DNA from: Cybelea sp963824595
Lineage (GTDB): Bacteria; Vulcanimicrobiota; Vulcanimicrobiia; Vulcanimicrobiales; Vulcanimicrobiaceae
Reading direction: 5' to 3'
Length of the DNA stretch: 64,000 nt
Assembly (NCBI GenBank): GCA_963824595.1
Contig: CAWGPY010000006.1
Coordinates: 1 to 64,000, forward strand
Each line of letters starts with the position of its first letter. Within the stretch, counting starts at the first letter, position 1. Below the pieces are notes generated by a model. The model was not told the DNA's origin and searched no databases. It worked only from the letters and a program-made list of their open reading frames with translations. Position numbers and translations under genes: made by a program. Below are positions 16,704 through 25,385 of this stretch, piece after piece.

Positions 16704-18091
16704 GGGGTCGCCGCCCGACGCGGATCGCGAAGGGCCGCGATCGCCGCCGCCACGATGCCTGCGAGAGCGATCCACGTGGGCAGCTTGACCGCGAACCACG
16801 CCGGACTGCCTGCCAACTGCGCGACGTACGCGCCCCACGCCGTCTGCGCCAAATCGGTCGCGGCGACCGCGGGCGTCGTCGCGGCAAACGGCGCGGGCGG
16901 AAACAGCTCGAGCAGATAGACGGCAACGGCGATCGCCGCAAACGTCGCGACCCCGAGCGCCGCGTTCGCGCGCAAACGCACCAAGAGCACGGCAACCACG
17001 AGTAGGGTCGCAAGCAGCAGCTTCTTCGCGATCCACGCGGGAATCCACGGCACGGCGAGCAGGCACAGCGCGACGACGGCGACGCCTCGCGCGCGTCCCC
17101 GCAGGCTGACCGAAAGCACGAGCGCCGCGGGGATCGCGAACGCCAGGTCGACCATGTGCACGTACGGGCCGCCGATCACGCTGCATGCCGCCGGAAGAAA
17201 CGCCACGAGCTCGGGCCGTCCCAGCCGCGCCGCGGCGCGTCCGCCGAGCCACACGCCGAGCGCGAGCGCGGCCGCGTACGAGACGTCGCCGAGCACCAGC
17301 GCGAGGGCGTGCGGCGCCCCGAACGCGACGAGGAAGTACGCGAGGCTATACTGATAGACGTAGCCCGCCTCGGCCGCCGCTTGGGCGGGAAGCACGCGGG
17401 CCAGATACTCGGCGATCCCTCCAACGCCCGTCGTCGCCGCGGCGGCGAACGCGAAGAGCAGGCTCATTCCGATCAGCGGCCCGCGCGCCCGGTTCACCCA
17501 CACCAGCATCGCGGCGCAGACGGGCAGGCCGAGATGCGGTTCCACGAGCGTGAGCGCCGCCGCGACGCCCGCGGCGCGTTCGCGCCCGCGCGCCATGGCC
17601 GCGCCGCAGCACGCCAGCGCCAACAGTGCGAACGGCACGACCTGCCCCGCGTTGAGCAACACGTACCCCGCGGGCAGCACGAGCGCGAGCGCGGCGATCT
17701 CCAGCGGGATGGCGCACAGCGCGAGCGCCCACACCGCGGCCGCGACCGCCAGGACGATCGCGACGGCCGCCACGGTGCGCGCGACGGGGAAGTCGAGGCG
17801 CGCCGCGAGAACGAGCGGCGGAAAATCGTACGGCGGCAGCGGCGCGGGCACGGCGCGGTTCGGGTCGTTGCGATACGCCGCGCCGGTGTTGACGCGATGC
17901 TCGCAGCGGTGGAGCGGCTCGTAGCGGTACGGATCGGCGCCGGCGCGCAACGCTTCGCCGGCGCAATAGAAGTCGGCGAAGTCGTAGAGCTGCCGCCACG
18001 GGAGAGCGTCGCCGAGGCGCGCGAAATCGCGCAGGGCTGCGATCGCGAGAAGCGCCAGCGCCACGAGCAGAACGCCACGCGACGCCTTCAT
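16700..18091 (-). CDS. GT87/DUF2029-type polytopic glycosyltransferase (copy 1)
   Basis: 463 aa from ATG 18091 (KASRGVLLVALALLAIAAL, first helix). It has the same architecture and motifs as its neighbour, including DFADFYCAGEALRAGADPYR and YEPLHRCEHRVNTG, so the pair arose by tandem duplication. An upstream in-frame start (18187) exists but would add a non-hydrophobic, Ser/Arg-rich tail that looks untranslated. Both genes are probably co-transcribed. They would sit in the cytoplasmic membrane with the active site outside. Confidence 0.7.
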   Translation of the reverse strand: MKASRGVLLVALALLAIAALRDFARLGDALPWRQLYDFADFYCAGEALRAGADPYRYEPLHRCEHRVNTGAAYRNDPNRAVPAPLPPYDFPPLVLAARLDFPVARTVAAVAIVLAVAAAVWALALCAIPLEIAALALVLPAGYVLLNAGQVVPFALLALACCGAAMARGRERAAGVAAALTLVEPHLGLPVCAAMLVWVNRARGPLIGMSLLFAFAAAATTGVGGIAEYLARVLPAQAAAEAGYVYQYSLAYFLVAFGAPHALALVLGDVSYAAALALGVWLGGRAAARLGRPELVAFLPAACSVIGGPYVHMVDLAFAIPAALVLSVSLRGRARGVAVVALCLLAVPWIPAWIAKKLLLATLLVVAVLLVRLRANAALGVATFAAIAVAVYLLELFPPAPFAATTPAVAATDLAQTAWGAYVAQLAGSPAWFAVKLPTWIALAGIVAAAIAALRDPRRAATP

Positions 18092-18135
18092 CGCTGCAAG
18101 ACTAGTCGCCGATTCGCGCCGACTCCTGCCGGGTA

Positions 18136-18173
18136 TTGCGCTTTGCGAATGCGTGGTATATAAGGAGTACCAC
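18136..18173 (+). promoter_or_regulatory. Promoter with overlapping palindrome upstream of the sigma factor
   Basis: TTGCGC (18136-18141) and TATAAG (18159-18164) are separated by 17 bp. The -10 lies inside a perfect inverted repeat: GTGGTA (18153-18158), a 9-bp centre, TACCAC (18168-18173). The arrangement suggests an operator covering the -10 for the downstream sigma-aro transcript. The arms are opposite in order to the ACCAC...GTGGT box upstream of ftsA, so it is not the same motif. Confidence 0.45.
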
Positions 18174-18230
18174 CGGGCGCGGCCCAACGAGCCGCAACCG
18201 GCGGATGTCTTCCGAAGAAGAGGTTTGGGT

Positions 18231-18938
18231 GTGGCTCTTCGATTCCGTGCAACGCCGTTGCGCCGGCTTATCGCGCGCGAACGGCTGGTTGCAGAATACT
18301 ACTATCTTTGCCGGCGGGCGGCGCACCGATTCATGCGCCGCGGACTCGATCGTGCCGACCTCGAGCAGGTGGGCGCCATCGGACTCATCAAGGCCGCCGA
18401 CCGCTACGACCCGTCGCAGACCGCTCCGTTCGAGGCGTACGCCTGGATCCTGATCGTCGGCGAGCTCATGCATCACGTTCGCGACAGCGAGCGGTTCTTG
18501 CGAGCTCCGCGCGGCGTTCGCGATCTCGAACGGCGCTGGTCGGCCGCGGAGCGCGAGCTCTGGGGCGTCCTGGGGCGAGAACCGACGCAGCGCGAAGTGG
18601 CGCGCCGCATCGGCGCGACGCGGCAGCAGGAGCGCGAGATCGGCGCGTATCGGGCCAGCAGCCGCGTGCTGTCGTTCGATCTGCTGCGTAACGGCGAGCG
18701 CGACGGGCCGGCCTGCGGCATCGATGAAGTGCTCGACCGCCTGAGCGTCGAGAGCATCTTGCGGGGCCTCCCCCCGCTCGAGCGGCAGATCGTTCGTTCG
18801 ATTCACGTGGACGGGCTGACGGTCGTCGAGCTCGCGGCGCGCCTGGGCTACTCGCGGCGGCACGTGACGCGGCTGCATCGCGCGGCGATCGAGCGGCTCA
18901 AAGTAGCCGCGGTCGGAGGTGCCGAAATGCGGGCCTGA
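18231..18938 (+). CDS. Sigma-70 family RNA polymerase sigma factor
   Basis: 235 aa from GTG 18231, which has AGAAGAGG upstream; the in-frame start at 18153 adds a tail outside the family. Region 2 contains DLEQVGAIGLIKAADRYDP and YAWILIVGELMHHVRDSERF. Region 3 is GREPTQREVARRIGATRQQE. Region 4 has LPPLERQIVRSIHVDGLTVV followed by a helix-turn-helix ARLGYSRRHVTRLHRAAIER. This fits the group 3 (SigB/SigF/SigG-like) sigma factors used for stress or development. The stop is immediately followed by the aroC ATG, so it heads the shikimate operon, an unusual position. Confidence 0.88.
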   Translation: MALRFRATPLRRLIARERLVAEYYYLCRRAAHRFMRRGLDRADLEQVGAIGLIKAADRYDPSQTAPFEAYAWILIVGELMHHVRDSERFLRAPRGVRDLERRWSAAERELWGVLGREPTQREVARRIGATRQQEREIGAYRASSRVLSFDLLRNGERDGPACGIDEVLDRLSVESILRGLPPLERQIVRSIHVDGLTVVELAARLGYSRRHVTRLHRAAIERLKVAAVGGAEMRA

Positions 18939-20114
18939 ATGTTTCGGTACCTTACGGCGGGCGAATCGCACGGACCGGCGCTGGTGGGCATCCTCGACGG
19001 CCTGCCCGCCAGCTTGCGCTTGGACGCCGGCGCCATCAACGAGACGCTGGCGCGGCGCCAGGGCGGTTACGGGCGAAGCGCGCGGATGAAGATCGAGCGC
19101 GACGAGGTCGAGTTCCTGGCCGGCGTGCGCGGCGGCGAGACGCTCGGTTCGCCGATCGCCGCGATCGTGCGCAATCGCGACTACCTCACGCCGAAGGTGC
19201 GCGCGCTGATGGATCCCCTCGACGGTCGCGGCGATCCGCTGACGAATCCGCGACCCGGCCACGCCGACTACGCGGGCGCCCTGAAGTATCGGCAGCGCGA
19301 TCTCCGCAACGTCCTCGAGCGCGCGAGCGCCCGCGAGACGGCGATGCGCGTCTGTCTCGGCGCGATCTGCGCGCAGTTCTTGGCGGCGCTCGGCGTCCGC
19401 ACGCGCAGCTACGTGTCGCAGATCGGTGCTGTCGAGGCGCCGGAGCTCGACGATTGGAACCAAGACGACGTCGAAGAGAGCGACGTGCGCTGCCCGCATC
19501 CCGCGACGGCGGAGCGGATGATCGCCGCCATTGACGGCGCGAAGGCCGCCGGCGACACGCTCGGCGGGAAGTTCGTCGTGCGAATCGACGGCATGCCGGT
19601 CGGCGTCGGCGCCAACCGCCAGCCGGATCAGCGGCTCGACGGGGTGCTCGCGGGAGCGATCATGGGCATGCAGACGGTTCGCGCCGTCGAGATCGGGCTC
19701 GGTGCGAACGTCGCGGCGCGGCCCGGGTCGCAGGCGCACGACGTCTTCGCCCTCGACGGCGCGAACGTCGTGCGCACCAGCAATCGCGCGGGCGGCATCG
19801 AGGGCGGCATGAGCAACGGCGAGCCGATCGTCGTCACCGTGTCGGTCAAGCCGATTCCCACGCTGATGAAGGCGCTGCCGTCGGTGAATCTCCACGCGGG
19901 CACCGGCGCGCCGGCGACGATCGTGCGCAGCGACGTGTGCGTCGTGCCGGCCGCGGCGATCGTCGGCGAGGCGATGGCGCGACTGGCGCTCGTCGGCCCG
20001 ATCCTCGAAAAGTACGGCGGCGACTCGATGGACGAAACGCTCGACAACGTCCGGCGCAGCTCGGAAGCCGCGGCCGCCCTGTTCGCGCGCGAAGGCGGCG
20101 CGGAAGCGCCGTGA
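18939..20114 (+). CDS. aroC: Chorismate synthase
   Basis: 391 aa. Converts EPSP to chorismate using reduced FMN, the last shikimate step. Motifs: FRYLTAGESHGPALVGILDG at the N-terminus, RQGGYGRSARM, and RASARETAMRV. The C-terminal signature is GPILEKYGGDSMDETLDN. Directly abuts the sigma-factor gene and overlaps aroK (GTGA), so it is translationally coupled. Confidence 0.96.
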   Translation: MFRYLTAGESHGPALVGILDGLPASLRLDAGAINETLARRQGGYGRSARMKIERDEVEFLAGVRGGETLGSPIAAIVRNRDYLTPKVRALMDPLDGRGDPLTNPRPGHADYAGALKYRQRDLRNVLERASARETAMRVCLGAICAQFLAALGVRTRSYVSQIGAVEAPELDDWNQDDVEESDVRCPHPATAERMIAAIDGAKAAGDTLGGKFVVRIDGMPVGVGANRQPDQRLDGVLAGAIMGMQTVRAVEIGLGANVAARPGSQAHDVFALDGANVVRTSNRAGGIEGGMSNGEPIVVTVSVKPIPTLMKALPSVNLHAGTGAPATIVRSDVCVVPAAAIVGEAMARLALVGPILEKYGGDSMDETLDNVRRSSEAAAALFAREGGAEAP

Positions 20115-20632
20115 GGCGCCACCTGGCGCTGGTGGGCTTCATGGCATCGGGAAAATCGACGATCGGGCGAAAGCTGGCGCGGCGGCTCGGCGCGCCGTTC
20201 TTCGACACCGACGCGCTGATCGTCCGAGAACACGGACCGATCGGCACCATCTTCGCGCGCGAGGGCGAGGCGGCGTTTCGGCGCTACGAACGCGCCGCGA
20301 TCGGCGAGGTGCTCGGCACGGCGCCGGCAAGCGTCGTCGCGCTGGGCGGCGGCGCGCTGACGGTCGCGGAGAATCGCAAGCTGCTCGACGCCAAGGCCTA
20401 CCGCGTCTTCATCCGCCTTCCGCCCGAGCGCATTCTCGCGCGGGTGCGGCGGAGCAAAGAGGTTCGTCCCATGCTCGGGCCGAGCCCCACGCTCGCGCAG
20501 ATCGAGGAGCTCTACGCAAAACGGCTCGCGGAATACGAGCGCTCGGACCACGTCGTCGAGGCCGAGCGCCGCAACGACCGCGCGGTGATCGACGACATCG
20601 TCGGCTGGCTCCAAGCGCGCAAGGCACTCTGA
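20111..20632 (+). CDS. aroK: Shikimate kinase
   Basis: 173 aa P-loop kinase phosphorylating shikimate. GFMASGKSTIGRKLA is the Walker A region, FFDTDALIV holds the shikimate-binding Asp, FAREGEAAFRRYE the conserved Arg, and VVALGGGAL the GGG loop. The lid contains RPML. Start GTG 20111 overlaps the aroC stop, and its own stop shares one base with the aroB ATG. Confidence 0.95.
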   Translation: MRRHLALVGFMASGKSTIGRKLARRLGAPFFDTDALIVREHGPIGTIFAREGEAAFRRYERAAIGEVLGTAPASVVALGGGALTVAENRKLLDAKAYRVFIRLPPERILARVRRSKEVRPMLGPSPTLAQIEELYAKRLAEYERSDHVVEAERRNDRAVIDDIVGWLQARKAL

Positions 20633-21714
20633 TGGCGCCGGTTTCGGTCAACGGCGATCTCGGCTATCCGATCGTCGTGGGCGACGACGTGCGCGACGAG
20701 CTGGCGGCGTTCCTCCAGCGGCGCGGACCGGTGAAGGCCGTGCTCTGCGACGCGAATCGCCACGTGGTAAGCATCGCGCGCGACGCGAGCGCGAGCGCCG
20801 GCCGTCCGCCCGTCATTCCGGTGGCGCTCGGCGAGCCGCGGAAGCGGCTCGCTACCGTCGAGCGCGTGCTCGACGCGCTGTTCGCGGCCGGAGTCGAGCG
20901 GCGCGACCTCGTGCTGGGCGTCGGCGGCGGCGTCGCGAGCGACGTGTTCGGGTTCGCGTGCGGCACCTATATGCGCGGCGTGGAGTACGCGCACGTCGCC
21001 ACGACGCTGGTCGCGATGGTGGACGCGGCGATCGGCGGCAAGACCGCAGTCAACTTGAAGGCCGGCAAGAATCTCGCCGGGTCGTTTGCCGACCCCGCGG
21101 CGGTGTTCTGCGGCGTCGCGGCGCTGCGGACGCTGCCGCCGCGCGGCGTGCGCGAAGGCCTGTCGGAGGTCGTCAAGGCGGGGATCATCGAGGGCGGAGA
21201 GTTCTTCGAAGCGCTCGAGGAGCTCGCGGCCCATCCGCCCGCGCGCTGGCCGTGGGCGGCGATCGTCGAGCAGGCGGTCCGGGTCAAGACCGCGATCGTC
21301 GCCGACGACCGGCAAGAGGCGGGATTTCGCGAGACGCTCAACCTCGGCCATACGTTCGCGCACGCGATCGAGCGTGCGTCGAACTATACGGCGACGCACG
21401 GCGAGGCGGTCGCCATCGGCTTGCGCGCCGCGGGACTGCTCGCGCTGCGCACCGGCCGCTTCAGCGAGCCGGAGCATCTGCGCGTGCTCACGCTCCTCGC
21501 CCTGCTCGGCCTGCCGCTGCAGACGTCGCTGGACGCGGACGCGATGGCCGCGGCGATGGAAGGAGATAAGAAGAAACGCGCCGGGCAGCTCCGTTTCGTG
21601 TTGCCGCGGGCGATCGGCGACGTGGAGTACGGCGTCGAGTGCGATCGCCGCAGCGTCCGCGCGGTGCTCGCGCGGCTGCGAGCGTCCCCCGAGAAGTTCC
21701 GTGCGCGTCGTTGA
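20632..21714 (+). CDS. aroB: 3-dehydroquinate synthase
   Basis: 360 aa NAD-dependent, metal-dependent cyclase converting DAHP to 3-dehydroquinate. Key segments: VLGVGGGVASDVFGFACGTY, TTLVAMVDAAIGGKTAVNLK, REGLSEVVKAGII, and the metal-binding LNLGHTFAHAIE and HGEAVAIGLR. It completes an aroC-aroK-aroB cluster. The 3' end overlaps the priA start by 14 bp. Confidence 0.96.
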   Translation: MAPVSVNGDLGYPIVVGDDVRDELAAFLQRRGPVKAVLCDANRHVVSIARDASASAGRPPVIPVALGEPRKRLATVERVLDALFAAGVERRDLVLGVGGGVASDVFGFACGTYMRGVEYAHVATTLVAMVDAAIGGKTAVNLKAGKNLAGSFADPAAVFCGVAALRTLPPRGVREGLSEVVKAGIIEGGEFFEALEELAAHPPARWPWAAIVEQAVRVKTAIVADDRQEAGFRETLNLGHTFAHAIERASNYTATHGEAVAIGLRAAGLLALRTGRFSEPEHLRVLTLLALLGLPLQTSLDADAMAAAMEGDKKKRAGQLRFVLPRAIGDVEYGVECDRRSVRAVLARLRASPEKFRARR

Positions 21715-24088
21715 CGCGCTCCCGGCCATCCGTTCCTCGCGGTTCGACCTTCCGCTCACCTACGAGGCCCGCGACGCGACGCTCGGCGTCGGCGACGTGA
21801 TCCGCGTTCCGCTCGGCAATCGCGAGGTGCTCGCCTACTGCGTGTCGCCGGTGCGCGAGATTGACGCCGGCGAGGAACCGCTCAAGCCCGTGCTCGAGCG
21901 TCTCGACGTCCCGCGCGCGTTCGACGAGACCGGGCTGCAGCTAGCGAGGTTCGTCGCCGCGCACTACATCTGCACGCTCGGCGAAGCGTTGAGCGCCGCG
22001 GTGTTGGCGGACGCGCTGCCGCGGATGCGCGATTCGTTCCTCCGCAGCCCCGATCGGCCGGCCCCCCAGCGTTTCCGTTCGGTTCCTCCGCGACTGGTGC
22101 GGCTCGTGTGGGACGAGCTGCCCGACGGGTTCTCGCTCGACCAGTTGCTGCGCCATCCCGAGGCGCGGCGCAGCGCCGACCGCGCGGCGCTGCTGCGTCA
22201 CGTCGCCGCGCTGGTGCGGGGCGGCGCGTTGCGGCGCGAGCGCCGGCTCGTGGAGCCGCGCACGAGCGAGTATCGCGTGCGGGTGCTCGATCCCGGCGAC
22301 GCGCAGGCCCGCGGCGCGAAGGCGCGGCGGCTGGCGGACTTCGTGCGCGCACGGCCCGGCGTCGCGCGCGCGGAGGCGGTGCTGGCGGGCTTCAGCAACG
22401 CGGTGATCGCGCGCGCCGTTCGAACGGGCGCCGTGCGCGAACGGCTGGAGCGCGCCGGGTCGGGCGGTCGCGCGGCCGCCGTGCAGGGAGAGCGCCGCAA
22501 CGCGACCGGCGAGCAGGCCCGCGCGCTGCGCTGGATCGAGGCGGCGCTCGACGCACGCCGGTTCGCCGGCGCGCTGCTCTATGGCGTGACCGGCAGCGGC
22601 AAAACGTTCGTGTACGTCGAGGCCATCGAACGCGTCGTGCGCGAGGGCGGCCGCGCCATCGTGCTCGTGCCGGAGATCTCGCTCACCCCGCAAGCGGCGC
22701 AGCGTTTCGAGGCGGCATTCGGCGACCGCGTCGCGGTGCTGCACTCGGCCCTCTCGGATCGCGAGCGCTTCGACGCGTGGCAGGCGTGCGCGCGAGGCGA
22801 GATCGACGTCGTCGTCGGCGCGCGCAGCGCCGTCTTCGCGCCGCTCGACCGGGTGCGGCTGCTCGTCGTTGACGAGTCGCACGACCCGTCGTACAAGCAA
22901 GAGGTGGTGCCCCGCTACCACGCGGTCGCCGTCGCGCGCGAGCGAATGCGGCTCGCGGACGGCGTGCTCGTCCTCGGGAGCGCGACGCCGTCGCTGGAGA
23001 GCTACGCGGCCGCGAAGGCCGGGCGCATCGCGCTGCTCGAGATGCGCGAACGCGCGACGTCGCAGCCGCTGCCCGACGTGCGCATCGTTGACCTGCGGCG
23101 AGAGTTCGAGAGCGGTAACCGCGGAATATTCGGCAGCGCGCTCGTTCAGGCGTTGGGCGAGCGGCTCGAACGCGGTGAGAAGAGTCTGCTCTTCGTGAAC
23201 CGACGGGGTAGCGCCGGCGCGCTCGTCTGCCGCACGTGCGGCGACTCGCCGCAGTGCCCGCGGTGCAGCGTGGCGCTCTCCGTGCATCGCAGCGAACGCC
23301 TGTTGCGGTGCCACTACTGCGATTATCAAGCGGCGATTCCAGGGCTCTGCCCCGCCTGCGGGATGGAGACGATCGCCGAGCTCGGCATCGGCACCGAGCG
23401 CGTGGTCGAGGAGGTGCGGCGGCTCTTTCCGGCCGTCCGCGTGCTGCGCATGGATTCCGACACGACGACGCGCGTGGGCGACCACGCGCGAATTCTATCC
23501 GAGTTCGAGCACCGGGGTGACGTGCTGGTGGGAACGCAGATGGTGGCCAAGGGCCTCGACTATCCGACGGTGACGCTGGCGGCCGTCATCGCCGCGGATC
23601 TTGGACTCTATCTGCCGGACTTCCGCGCGCCGGAACGGAGCTTCGCGCTGATCGCGCAGGTTTGCGGCCGCAGCGGACGCATGCGGCGCGGCGAGGCGAT
23701 CGTGCAAACCTACGCGCCGGATCACCCGGTCGTGCGCTATGCCGCGGCGCACGACTACGACGGGTTCGCCGAAACGGAGCTCGCAGATCGCGCCGCAGCC
23801 GGCTTTCCGCCGTCGGCGCGGCTGATCTATCTCGGCGTGCTCGGCCGCGACCGCGGGCGCGTCGCGCAGACCGCGCAGACGTATGCGGCCGTGCTGCGGG
23901 CCGGCGGCGTCGTCGACGTCTTGGGCCCCGCGCCGTATCCGATCGTGCGCGTCAACGACGAGTGGCGCTATCGCGTCGCGCTGCGGGGACGCAGCCCGGC
24001 GACGTTGCGCGCATTGGTGCGCGAGAGAATTCTCGGGCGGGCGCGTGCCGACCGGGCGACGCGGCTCGCGATCAACGTGGACCCGTAG
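21701..24088 (+). CDS. priA: Primosomal replication-restart helicase PriA
   Basis: 795 aa from GTG 21701. The N-terminal 3'-DNA-binding domain is followed by a superfamily 2 helicase: Walker A GVTGSGKT, a DESH box in VVDESHDPSYKQE (usually DEEH), and GSATPSLESY. Eight cysteines in CRTCGDSPQCPRCSVAL and CHYCDYQ...CPACG bind two zincs. Motifs V and VI (VLVGTQMVAKGLDYP, VCGRSGR) are present. It reloads DnaB at stalled forks. Placing it behind aro genes is common in densely packed genomes and does not imply shared function. Confidence 0.95.
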   Translation: MRVVDALPAIRSSRFDLPLTYEARDATLGVGDVIRVPLGNREVLAYCVSPVREIDAGEEPLKPVLERLDVPRAFDETGLQLARFVAAHYICTLGEALSAAVLADALPRMRDSFLRSPDRPAPQRFRSVPPRLVRLVWDELPDGFSLDQLLRHPEARRSADRAALLRHVAALVRGGALRRERRLVEPRTSEYRVRVLDPGDAQARGAKARRLADFVRARPGVARAEAVLAGFSNAVIARAVRTGAVRERLERAGSGGRAAAVQGERRNATGEQARALRWIEAALDARRFAGALLYGVTGSGKTFVYVEAIERVVREGGRAIVLVPEISLTPQAAQRFEAAFGDRVAVLHSALSDRERFDAWQACARGEIDVVVGARSAVFAPLDRVRLLVVDESHDPSYKQEVVPRYHAVAVARERMRLADGVLVLGSATPSLESYAAAKAGRIALLEMRERATSQPLPDVRIVDLRREFESGNRGIFGSALVQALGERLERGEKSLLFVNRRGSAGALVCRTCGDSPQCPRCSVALSVHRSERLLRCHYCDYQAAIPGLCPACGMETIAELGIGTERVVEEVRRLFPAVRVLRMDSDTTTRVGDHARILSEFEHRGDVLVGTQMVAKGLDYPTVTLAAVIAADLGLYLPDFRAPERSFALIAQVCGRSGRMRRGEAIVQTYAPDHPVVRYAAAHDYDGFAETELADRAAAGFPPSARLIYLGVLGRDRGRVAQTAQTYAAVLRAGGVVDVLGPAPYPIVRVNDEWRYRVALRGRSPATLRALVRERILGRARADRATRLAINVDP

Positions 24089-24097
24089 GCGGCGGGC

Positions 24098-24388
24098 CTA
24101 CTTTTTCGCCCGAGTCGAGCGCCCCTTAGCGGCCTTCGGCGGCGCCGCGGCGGCGCGCCGGACGGCTTGGGCCAGGCGCGACTTCTTGCGCGCCGCCTTG
24201 TTGGGGTGGACGATGCCCTTGCCGGCCGCCTTGTCGTAGGCGCTCTCGACGCTGCGCGCGGCGCCGGCGTCGCCGGAATCCACGGCGCTCTTGAAGAGCG
24301 TCTTCAGGCGGTTCTTCGCGCTCTTATTGCGCGCGGTGCGCTTCTCCGATTGGATGGCCCATTTTTCGGCGGCCTTGATGTTCGGCAA
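24098..24388 (-). CDS. rpsT: Small ribosomal subunit protein bS20
   Basis: 96 aa from TTG 24388 (MPNIKAAEKWAIQSEKRTAR). It is a helical, Lys/Ala-rich 16S rRNA-binding protein. The body RNKSAKNRLKTLFKSAVDSG and the conserved KAAGKGIVHPNKAARKKSRL identify it. The open frame extends further upstream (to 24499), but family starts are always at MPNI or MANI. It is convergent with priA, with a 9-bp gap. Length is normal. Confidence 0.93.
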   Translation of the reverse strand: MPNIKAAEKWAIQSEKRTARNKSAKNRLKTLFKSAVDSGDAGAARSVESAYDKAAGKGIVHPNKAARKKSRLAQAVRRAAAAPPKAAKGRSTRAKK

Positions 24389-24461
24389 GAGGACTCCCGT
24401 ACAGAAAGGTGAGGAACGGCGTGTATCATACCAGGTGTCCGCGCGGGGTGTCCACCGGGGC

Positions 24462-25343
24462 TCAGGTGGGTTCCAGAAGGATCTTTCGGTAGCTCGCATA
24501 GCGGCTGGCCGCGATCGAGCCGCCCGCGACGCCGGCCTGGACGGCGCAATCCGGCTCCTGGATATGCGTGCAGTCGGTGAAGCGGCACTCCAGCGCCGGG
24601 CCCCGCAGCTCGCGAAACGCCTGCGTCAGTGCGGCCGCGCCGATCGTGCCCAGGCCGAATTCGTTGATGCCCGGGCTGTCGATGAGGAACCCCGACCCCA
24701 GCCGGTAGAGGCGCCCCGACGACGTCGTCTGGCGGCCGAGCCCGCGGCGGGAGACGGCGCCGATCACCGACTCGCCGCCGAGCGCGCGGAAGATCGTGCT
24801 CTTGCCCACGCCCGAGTTGCCGGCCAAGAGGGCCCGCCGGCCGCGAAGGAGCTCGCGCAGCGCATCCACGTTCTCGCCGGTCTTGGGATTGATGATGACC
24901 GCGGGATACCGGAGCGTCCGATAGAGCTCGCACAGCTCCGCGCGGCGCGCCGCGTCGTCGAGATCGGGTTTGGTCAGGACGACCGCCGCGGCGATGTCTT
25001 CGACCTCGGCGAAGGCCAGCAGCTGGTCGAGCGTCACCAGCCGCGGCGGCGGATCGGCGAGGGCCGTCACCGTTACGAGCAAGTCCACGTTGGCCGCCAT
25101 CGTCTTCGACCGGCCCCCCGCGCTGCGGCGCTCGAGCGTGAATCCGCGCGGCTCGATGCGTTCGACACGCGCTTGTCCGTCTTCGAGGAGACGCACCGAA
25201 ACGACGTCGCCCGGAACCGGCATGAAACGCGCGCCCGTCATGCGAGGAAGCTGCGCGAGCCGCGCGTGTGCTTCGCCGTCAACGGAGACCCACGCGGAGT
25301 TCTTTCCCGTCGAAACGACGAGCGCCGCAAGCGTCTCGCTCAC
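24462..25343 (-). CDS. rsgA: Small-subunit biogenesis GTPase RsgA
   Basis: 293 aa from GTG 25343 (TTG 25349 possible). It has an N-terminal OB fold (VPGDVVSVRLLEDGQARVER) and then a circularly permuted GTPase: G4 LTKPD, G1 GNSGVGKST, G3 DSPGINEF. The zinc-binding C-terminus is ECRFTDCTHIQEPDCAV. It checks late 30S assembly by displacing factors at the decoding site. The neighbour rpsT encodes another 30S protein, a sensible pairing. The longer frame up to 25736 runs into the divergent gene and is not part of it. Confidence 0.92.
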   Translation of the reverse strand: MSETLAALVVSTGKNSAWVSVDGEAHARLAQLPRMTGARFMPVPGDVVSVRLLEDGQARVERIEPRGFTLERRSAGGRSKTMAANVDLLVTVTALADPPPRLVTLDQLLAFAEVEDIAAAVVLTKPDLDDAARRAELCELYRTLRYPAVIINPKTGENVDALRELLRGRRALLAGNSGVGKSTIFRALGGESVIGAVSRRGLGRQTTSSGRLYRLGSGFLIDSPGINEFGLGTIGAAALTQAFRELRGPALECRFTDCTHIQEPDCAVQAGVAGGSIAASRYASYRKILLEPT

Positions 25344-25385
25344 TCGCAAGATTGCACGATTGAAACGCCTAACGATGAAGCGAGC

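Noticed and set aside
18205..18453. Small ORF MSSEEEVWVW... overlapping the sigma-factor start
   Set aside because: It runs out of frame into region 2 of the sigma factor and has no independent ribosome site or family match.
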